Shown piece by piece: positions 34,101 through 43,100 of a DNA stretch of 64,000 nucleotides. Source of the DNA: Actinostola sp. cb2023 (lineage: Eukaryota; Cnidaria; Anthozoa; Actiniaria; Actinostolidae); NCBI GenBank assembly GCA_033675265.1, contig JAUJYZ010001369.1, forward strand, positions 62,001 through 126,000, written 5' to 3'. Every line of letters begins with the position of its first letter. The stretch's first letter is position 1. The notes beneath the pieces were generated by a model. The model did not search any database and was not told the DNA's origin. It saw only the letters and a program-made list of their open reading frames with translations. Position numbers and translations under genes: made by a program.

Positions 34101-37100
34101 AGCAGTGGCGTGATGAATGGGTGTACACCACTATATAAGTAGTGGCATGAATGGGTGTACACCACTATATAAGCAGTGGCATGAATGGGTGTACACCACT
34201 ATATAAGCAGTGGCATGAATGGGTGTACACCACTATATAAGCAGTGGCATGTGTTACGATAAGTACTTCCGGCGATGCCATATTTGGTGCACGCCTTATT
34301 TGGAATAAACAGCTTGTTTAGTAATGGCGTCTCATTGTAAAGCAACGCTCGAAACATGGTGTCAGAAGTGGGATTTTAAGCAATTGAACCGAGTCAGCAG
34401 TACTCTGGATTTACTGGAAAGCTGAAGATACAGTAAAAGAACGGATTGCGTAAGTTTGAAGCAAGTATTCCGATTTTTTAGATAGAAAAAACGGACGAAA
34501 AGCGTTTTCATTCAAGGCCCACGTGCGAAGTGCAAAGAGACGAAAATGGCAGAAAATGAAGAGACACCGCCGCTGATTGTGCAGCAACCTACCCAAAACT
34601 ACCCTTCAAACTTCCCTCTGCCAAGCCCCATGACCTGCCGAGGAGATTTGACTAGCAACTGGGAGTTTTTCAAGCAGCAATTCATGGATTACGAAGTCGC
34701 GACGGGGCTCAATCAAAGAAGTGAAGCCGTTCGCTTGGCGACTTTTCGCTCGGTAATGGGACGAGAGTGTCTACAGATTTTTCTAAACCTTAATCTGGGC
34801 CAGGAAGCAGTCACGACGAGCTCTGCAATGGAAGCCTTGCAAGGATATTTCCTGCCGAAAAGAAACGTCGTGTACGAAAGGTATGTGTTTAATTCATGCA
34901 TTCAGACGGGGGAGGAAACTGTTGATAGCTTTATCAATAGGCTGCGAAAGCTTGCCTCGTCCTGCCAGTTTGGTGTGCTTACCGACGAATTAATCAGAGA
35001 CAGGCTTGTCATAGGCATTAGTGATCAGGCTACCAAAGCTAGAATGCTTAGAGCAGATGCTCTCACGCTAAACAAGGCAATCGAAATGTCCAAATCAAAC
35101 GAAATTACAAGTCAACAACTCAAAAATATGCAGGGAGAAAACAAAAGCAGTGAGGAGTTGCATTTCGTCAAAAGAGAAAAGCGTAAGCCAAAAGCAAAAG
35201 CTCAGCAAGATTCCAGCCATAGTAGCCATGCGCATAGATCAACCAACACAAATACTAAGTGTCAATACTGTGGGGGAAAAAACTAAGCATAGAAAGAAAG
35301 AAGATTGTCCAGCATTTGGCCAAGAATGTCACTTCTGCAAAAAGAATAATCACTTCTCTGTAATGTGTAAGAAAAAAGAGCAGCTTAATGCGCTTTCAGA
35401 TGATGAGAGTTCTGACACGGATGAACCCCTTTTTAAAGTAGAGACTATCTCAACAGTGAAAGGCAAGGGTAAACAAGTGTTCACAGACCTAAGCTTTTGT
35501 TTGAAAGATTCAAACAAGAACAGTTACAAAACTCAGATGACGTGTCAGATAGACACTGGTGCCACTTGTAACGTGATGAGTTACAGAGATCTTTCAATTC
35601 TGATGCAGAACGGAGAACCAGTACTTGACGAAAGCCCTGTTAAGCTAAGGCTTTTTGACGGATCAATCATGAAACCACTAGGAGAAGTGAAGTTGAAAGT
35701 AGAGCACAGAGCTAAACAGCACATGCTCAAGTTTCAAGTTGTTGAAACAAATAGCAAGCCCCTAGTATCCTATGAAAGCAGTGAGCAGCTAGGATTACTG
35801 AAACTAGATCTAGACATGCCGCATGAAGTAAATAAAGTAGATGTCAGCAGCCTGAAAGTCACCAAAGAGTCAATACTCAACGAGTATAAAGATGTGTTCG
35901 AGGGACTGGGACATATCGGGGACTCTACTTTTGTAGTAGATAGCAGCGTTAAGCCAGTGCAGCATACACCACGCCGCATTCCTGTTGCCTTGCAAGATAA
36001 GGTTAAAGCCAAAATAGCTGAGCTAGAAAAGAAAGGCATTGTCAAGAAAGTTTCGCAACCAACTGAGTGGATTAGTAGCATGGTCATTGTTGCTAAATCA
36101 GGAGGCAAGATAAGGATTTGTTTGGATCCGCGTGATTTAAATAAGGCAGTATTGCGCCCTAAGTACCAGATGGCAACACTTGAAGAGACATTACCTAAGC
36201 TAGCAAAAGTGTTCAGCACGTTAGATGCAAAGGACGGGTTTTACCAGTTGAAACTAGATGAGGAAAGCAGTTTGAAAACTACTTTCTGGACCCCATCAGG
36301 GAGGTACCGCTACTTACGTATGCCATTTGGAGTGAGCTTAGCACCGGAGGAGTTTGAGTGCAAGTTACACGAGAAGCTAGATGATCTTCAAGGAATAGAA
36401 GTCTTGCGTGATGATATCCTAGTATTAGGGTGTGGAGAAACCCGAGAGCAAGCAGAGAAGAACCATGACGAAAATCTGATTAGACTACTAGACAGAGCAA
36501 GAGAGGTTAAGCTGAAACTCAACAAGGACAAGATGAACCTAAAGAGAGAGGAAGTGAAGTTCATGGGTCATATCATCACAGCAAATGGACTCAAGCCAGA
36601 CCCTGCCAAGGTGTCAGCCATCCAGGAAATGCCGAGACCTACATGTAAGAAGGAGTTGATGACATTACTGGGATTCATAAGCTATCTGTCTAAGTTCTTA
36701 CCCAGGCTTTCTGATGTTGTGCAACCGCTACGCGACCTCACCGCAAAGGATGCTCAATTCCTGTGGTCACACCAGCACGACAAAGCTTTCCAGGAAGTCA
36801 AAGAACTTGTGGTGCAACACCCGGTTCTGAAGTATTACAACATCGAGGAAGAGGTAACCCTGCAGTGCGATGCCAGTGAGTTTGGCCTTGGTGCGACATT
36901 GCTACAGAACGGGCAACCAGTTGCATTCGCATCGCGCACACTTACAGCTACCCAGAGAAATTATGCGCAAATTGAGAAGGAGTGTCTTGCTATAGTATTC
37001 GGTTGTCAGCGCTTTAACCAGTACATAGCTAGAAGAGAGAAGGTAACGATCGAGAGAGTGATCACAAGCCTCTACAGGCTATCTTCAAGAAATCAATCCT

Positions 37101-40100
37101 GTCAGCACCAAGCAGGCTACAGCGAATGCTTCTCAGATTGCAGCGCCACAACCTAGATGTATGCTATAAGCCAGGCAAAGAGATGCATATAGCAGATCAT
37201 CTCTCCAGAGCTCCAATGTCAGCAACCGAGGAGGAAGGAGATGAGTTTGAAGTATTCACAATCGAGCTAGACAGCACCGATCCTTACGAATTCATCCAAG
37301 TGAAGCCAAAACGACTCGCACATCTGCAGAAATGCACAGGTCAAGATCCAGTACTACAGACCTTGAAAGACACAGTACTCGCAGGATGGCCAGAACGAAG
37401 AGAGCAAGCGCCAGAACACATTAGTGACTATTGGAACTACCGAGACGAGATAACGGTCCACAATGGAGTTCTGTTCAAGAGTCAGCGAGTAATTATACCT
37501 AGAGTTATGAGAGCAAACACACTGTCGCGCATTCATTCAAGTCACCTCGGTGCAGAATCGTGCCTGCGGAAAGCAAGAGACATAGTCTTTTGGCCAGGTA
37601 TGACAAGTGATGTGAAGGAAACAGTAGCAAAGTGTTCAGTCTGTGCAGACTACCAAGCCAAAAATGCAAAACAGCCGATGCAGACTCAGCCGGTACCAGA
37701 TAGGCCCTGGAGCAGGTTGAGTGCAGACATCTTCACCCTCAAAGGGAAGGAGTACATCTCGCTGGTAGACCACTACTCTGACTTCATTGAGGCGGGTGAG
37801 TTAGCAGACACTACAGCAGGTACAGTGATACAATTCCTGAAGGAACAGTTCAGTAGACACGGTATCCCAGACTTCATAGTTACCGACAATGCACCCCAAC
37901 TTGTGAGTCATGAGTTTCATCAGTTTTCTGTTGACTGGGAATTTGAACATGTCTCGTCATCTCCACTCTATCCCAAGTCAAATGGAAAAGCAGAGTCATC
38001 GGTCAAAGTAACCAAGAGGTTATTTAAGAAAGCGTTGAGAGATGACAAAGACCCATGGTTAGCTTTATTAGACCAGAGGAATACACCTACTGAGGGTTTA
38101 GGGTCTAGTCCAGCACAAAGGCTCATGTCAAGGAGGACAAAGGGACTACTCCCAACAGCATCTACACTGCTACATCCTAAAGTGGTAGAAGGCGTCAAAG
38201 AGAAGATCAAGCTTAAGAAGCAGAAAGCTAAGTACTACCACGACCGCACAGCCAAGACCTTACCAGAGTTAGAGGTCGGCCAGGATATAAGAGTTGCACC
38301 GACCAGCAAATACCAGCAGTGGAGGTCAGGCAAGTGTATAGAGAAGCTTACAGATAGATCTTATCTTGTGTCGGTTGGCAAAGAAACCTTAAGGAGGAAC
38401 AGGCAGTTTCTCAGACCAGCAGAAGGACCACCAGATGAAGTTCCCACTCCTAATCAGCCTGGTGAAGACACACTTATTGAACAGACAGCTACGCAGAGCA
38501 GTCCTGTAAAGATAAAGCCTACACAGCCTACAAGACCATCAACTGTGCATGTTAGCACTACACAGCCTACGAGACCATCAACTGTGCATGTTAGCACTAC
38601 ACAGCCTACGAGACCATCAACTGTGCATGTTAGCACTACACATCCTACGAGACCATCAACTGTGCATGTTAGCACTACACAGCCTACAAGACCATCAACT
38701 GTGCATGTTAGCACTACACAGCCTACGAGACCATCAACTGTGCAGGTTAGCACTACACAGCCTACGAGACCATCAACTGTGCATGATAGCACTATACAGC
38801 CATCACAGACTCAGAGGACAAGAACAAGGGTCATCAGACCACCTGTTAAATATCAGGACTTTGTGTAAACGAAAGGCTACACCAGTATACAACTGACTTT
38901 GTTGTTATGTTATAGAACACTGAACTTTAACATAGAATACAGTGTTATGTTATTGTTATTGACTGCATGTATTTACTAGTTAGACACATATTGTCTTACA
39001 TTTATGGTACCCACTATTTGCATATAAAGAAAGGGAGATGTTACGATAAGTACTTCCGGCGATGCCATATTTGGTGCACGCCTTATTTGGAATAAACAGC
39101 TTGTTTAGTAATGGCGTCTCATTGTAAAGCAACGCTCGAAACAGCATGAATGGGTGTACACCACTACTGTATATAAGCAGTGGTATGAATGGGTGTACAC
39201 CACTATATAAGCAATGCCATGCAGATCGACATATCGCCACACCCTCATACCCCTAGCCCATCCCAGGGTATCCTGGGAAGAATATTAATCCCCCTTTTCC
39301 GACTGAAAGGACAGCTCTAAGTGGACCACTTGCTCATAATTATTACTTCTTGTAGTCGACCACCTCCTGTTAACGACCACTTTGACTGATAACATCGGTA
39401 GTCATAAAGAAGAGCACGCCTGGGCACTAGCTTCTTAGATTCCTGCATGTACCTGTATGTGCTGTAATATTTGTTGTACGGCCCATTCCTCATCGTCCAC
39501 GTAGCGTTGTCTAAGATCTTCATCGTTACCACATACTTCGTTTAGCACACACAAGACCATCATAGGAACGCTCATGTAGTTAACAGGGACTTGTCCTTCT
39601 AGTTTGGGTGCGCCCAGCGGAGAGTCGTCCACTCGAGCCCAGTATGTGATCTTGGTTAGCATTTTTTCTGCCTCTTCCTTGAAATAGTATTAATATTGTC
39701 GTTAAAGACCCGGTGAACGATCAACCTCGTTAGCAGGGCCCTCTGACCCAAGAGGAGAACGAGGTTGGTGTACGATCCCATGATGCCTTGCGCCGATGTT
39801 TCAAATTTGTGTTTACATGCACCTGCTAAAACTATATAATATAGACTTCAATGGAACCATTCTGATTGGTTGAGCAATGATTTTGCGCGCTGTGATTGGT
39901 TGAATAGATGTCTTCGATTCCGTACCATGCCGTAGGTTTTCCACTCGTTCGAAAACGACGCTATTGTTGCAGCGTGTGTCCACACATTCATTGTTTTTTA
40001 CACGTGCTGCCGTTATGCTGTTCAATTTCTACCTTGTATTTGTTGAGATGAGATGCTCGTCCCAGTTCAGCCATCGCCATGGCGTAGAAACACTCGGTGA

Positions 40101-43100
40101 ACAGCTTTCTTTGTATCTTGACCGGTTTACCTTCTGCGGTAACCTGGAAGTAACAACGATAATCGTCTTGTCGCAGCACGTACTTCATTAGAAATTCAGC
40201 ACCTGTGAAAGCCAAACACGGCAGTAGTATACAATGACTTGCTGGAGCCACGTGGACGGGGGATCACGTGGAAGGGGGAAATGTGTCGGTACGTGCGGCG
40301 CTGCGGGAGTCAAACAACATGACAGTAGTATGTAATGACTTGCTGAAGCCACGTGGAGGAGGATCACGTGGAAGGGGGGTGTGACGGGGGTTGTCGGTAC
40401 GTGCGGCGCCGCGGGGGTCAAATAACACGGCAGTAGTATGTAATGACTTGCTGAAGCCACGTGGAAGGGGGATCACATGGAAGGGGGAAAATGTGTCGGT
40501 ACATGCGGCGCCGCGGCGGGATCTTCAATCCCCGATCAGAAAACTATCTTGGAAATACGTCCGTCAACATGATTTTTTTTTGCAGAGCTTGAAAAGTATT
40601 AAATTAAATGCATAGCGAGGATCGAAAAGTTGATGAGCTCGAAACCATTAAAGTCACTAAACACCAGAACAATTCTCCTATAATTTGCGATATATCAGGG
40701 ACAAGGCACATGCAGTTTCTACCTGATATAGCTGCCTGAAGAACCTCGTCATTTTTGAACTCGGTAGTTTCATTGTACAGCTTGCAGTACGTCCATACCT
40801 GACAAGGACGGGAACACATTGATTATACAAGGATTTTCAAGAATGCGTATTTCTATTTTGGCCTTTAAATCTCCGGCCTCCTCCTAGCCCTGGAGGGACC
40901 TCCCATATAAACGTGGTAGGGTTATCTTTTTTAGAGTTGTTTTCAAAAATGTCGACGAGCATCTGTACCACTGACTTGTTATCTTATATGGGAGCTCCCC
41001 TGGGCTCCTAATTTAACTCCTTGTGAGAAACTGCATGTCATATGCACAGGCATACGAGCACACTACACAACATTGCATGCACGCATTATGATTGCACAAA
41101 ATATTGCCCACGATGTAGAATGCCGGCAATCCTGTACACAGTACGTTTCAGTGCAGTAGTATGCACAACTAAAGAGACGCTGCAACTGCACACCGGCAAT
41201 ACTGCACTACGCCGGGGCGGATGGTCCACAGTGTTCCCGTGCCTAATAAAACACAGAAAACTCTATGATCCATGCGCACTTATGGCCTACCTGTCTCCCC
41301 TCCATCCAGCCAAACTTGTCTGAATCGTAAAGCTGGCCATTTTGACCAAGACACGTGAAGAAACCACTAGTAAGACAAATAAATAAAGCACTATCTATTC
41401 ATCCCTCCATCCATTTCTCCATGCAATCTCTGCACGCATCCATATTCACCCACTCACCTGGCCACCTACCCACCCTTCCATCCATCCATTTCTCCATCCA
41501 TATATCCATTCATCCATCCATTTATCTATGAAAAGCAAGCTAAGGCTGCATGTAGTGTGATTACACTCATTTTACCCATTATTCATGTCATGTGAATGTT
41601 TCATCCAAAACCCCATCGCGCACTTCAGCTCGTCTTCCATCTTCTCTCTGTAGTGCTTCATCTTGCCGACCATTGAATGGAACGTCGCTTGCTCTAAGTT
41701 CGCTAGAATAACAAAATATGATTTTGATTTAGAATAATAAATCTGACTTGTTTTGATTTGATATATGTTGGAGGGATCCCTGTGGAATACTGGCATGCAT
41801 GCGAGAAACAAATGGAACCTAAAGATATAGCACCTCGATTGGCACCGCCTTTCAGTTGCTAGCCTAAAGAATATTAGATTTACGATCGACATATGTTCTT
41901 TGGTCTAAATTTTGAGCTTCGTTTGAAAACTTATCAAGACACTTCAAGATACATATTTATAAGCTTAGATAAACTGGATTTTTCTCTGCTTAGATATTTT
42001 AATATTGCAGATCGAGGCGACATGTTAAAAATAACATGTCAATGAAACCGTTGAAAAATGTTAATTTTTGTTTTGAACGGAAGTTGGGACACCGGGTTGT
42101 TTTGACAACTCAATTTTCATTGGATATATTTCATTTCCGGAATCTTGCGCGTGCGTAGTTTCTAAAATGGAATAGCCAATCAAATTGTCTCAAAAATGGA
42201 TTATGCCAGAGCCTACGTTCTTCGCTGCTGGCCGAAAGTAACGCAGGCTCTGGGGACGAGATTGAAGCCGAAGGAGACATGAAGTCTGGCCAAGAAAGAT
42301 TAGAAAGCACAAACCAATCAGGGAAAGCACCGGAGGTCAAGGGGCCAAAATATAAGTCTTTTCTCGTCTAAATTTAGATTCAAGCTATTAAACGTTTTTA
42401 CTGATATACTGTAAAGTTCGCAGTACTGAAATTGCAAAGAACGGCATGTTCTATCGAGCTCGAGTCATGCAACGACGAGCAACCAAAAACTGTTTCAATC
42501 GCACTGAAAATCGCACTATAAGATATCTATATTTAGTTCAAATTGATTACATTTCATTTAGAAGCCCGACTTCACGCTAGAAGAGCGTCTAGTTCAACTA
42601 CAGTTGTAACTCTATATAACGACCACCTCTCCACAACGGCCACCTCTCTGTAACAGCCAGGGGTTTGGGTCCGGCCGCCAGCAAATAGAGCGGAGAGGAA
42701 CAGTCATTTAAATATCCATCCTCCCCTAATTTTTAGGTCATTTTTCTCCCTGCTCCCTGCATGTTTCTTTCAGTTGTTTTGAACTCCTCCTCCCTCTTTA
42801 TTTTTATGCCATTTTTCTCCCTCCTCCTATATTTCTTTCGGTTGCCTTTCTCCCCCCCGGGGGGGGGGGGGGGGGGGATACTCCCTTTGTCCAAGTGGTA
42901 GGGGTGATCGGACTGCCTTTTAGGGTCGAAAATATTTCCTGTGTGTACCTTTTAGGGTTCCGACACAAAAGTCAATTACGTAACACGAGTCCGTACCTTT
43001 TAGGGTCAATTTAGAACACAAGAAAGATATTGTGGCAGGATATTAAACGATATCAGCACAATCACTTTTTCGCCATATATGGTCATATATGTCGTACCTT

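Larger units (their letters stand above)
34252..39143 (+). mobile_element. Ty3/Gypsy LTR retrotransposon, young, pol frame broken
   Basis: The LTRs at 34252-34356 and 39039-39143 are 105 bp, identical by eye, with TG...CA ends. GCATG is duplicated at 34247-34251 and 39144-39148. The site just inside the 5' LTR, TGGTGTCAGAAGTGGGAT, fits the 3' end of a Leu tRNA with one mismatch and is the likely primer site. A purine tract AAAGAAAGGGAGA precedes the 3' LTR. Internal order gag, protease, RT, RNase H, integrase puts it in Gypsy/Metaviridae. It lies opposite to RENBP, in the intron between exons 39453-39677 and 33123-33512. There is no env. Confidence 0.95.

Noticed and set aside
33830..34250. 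CRISPR-like regular repeats (also at 53304, 60549, 31407)
   Set aside because: Units are head-to-tail without unique spacers; eukaryotic minisatellites.
35770..36219. Minus-strand ORF of 149 codons opposite Gypsy pol
   Set aside because: Shadow frame of pol.
38454..38792. Minus-strand Cys/Val repeat ORF
   Set aside because: Reverse reading of the 39-bp integrase tail repeat.
34252..39143. Endogenous retrovirus with env
   Set aside because: No third ORF after integrase other than the repeat tail; 3' LTR follows 170 bp after the stop.
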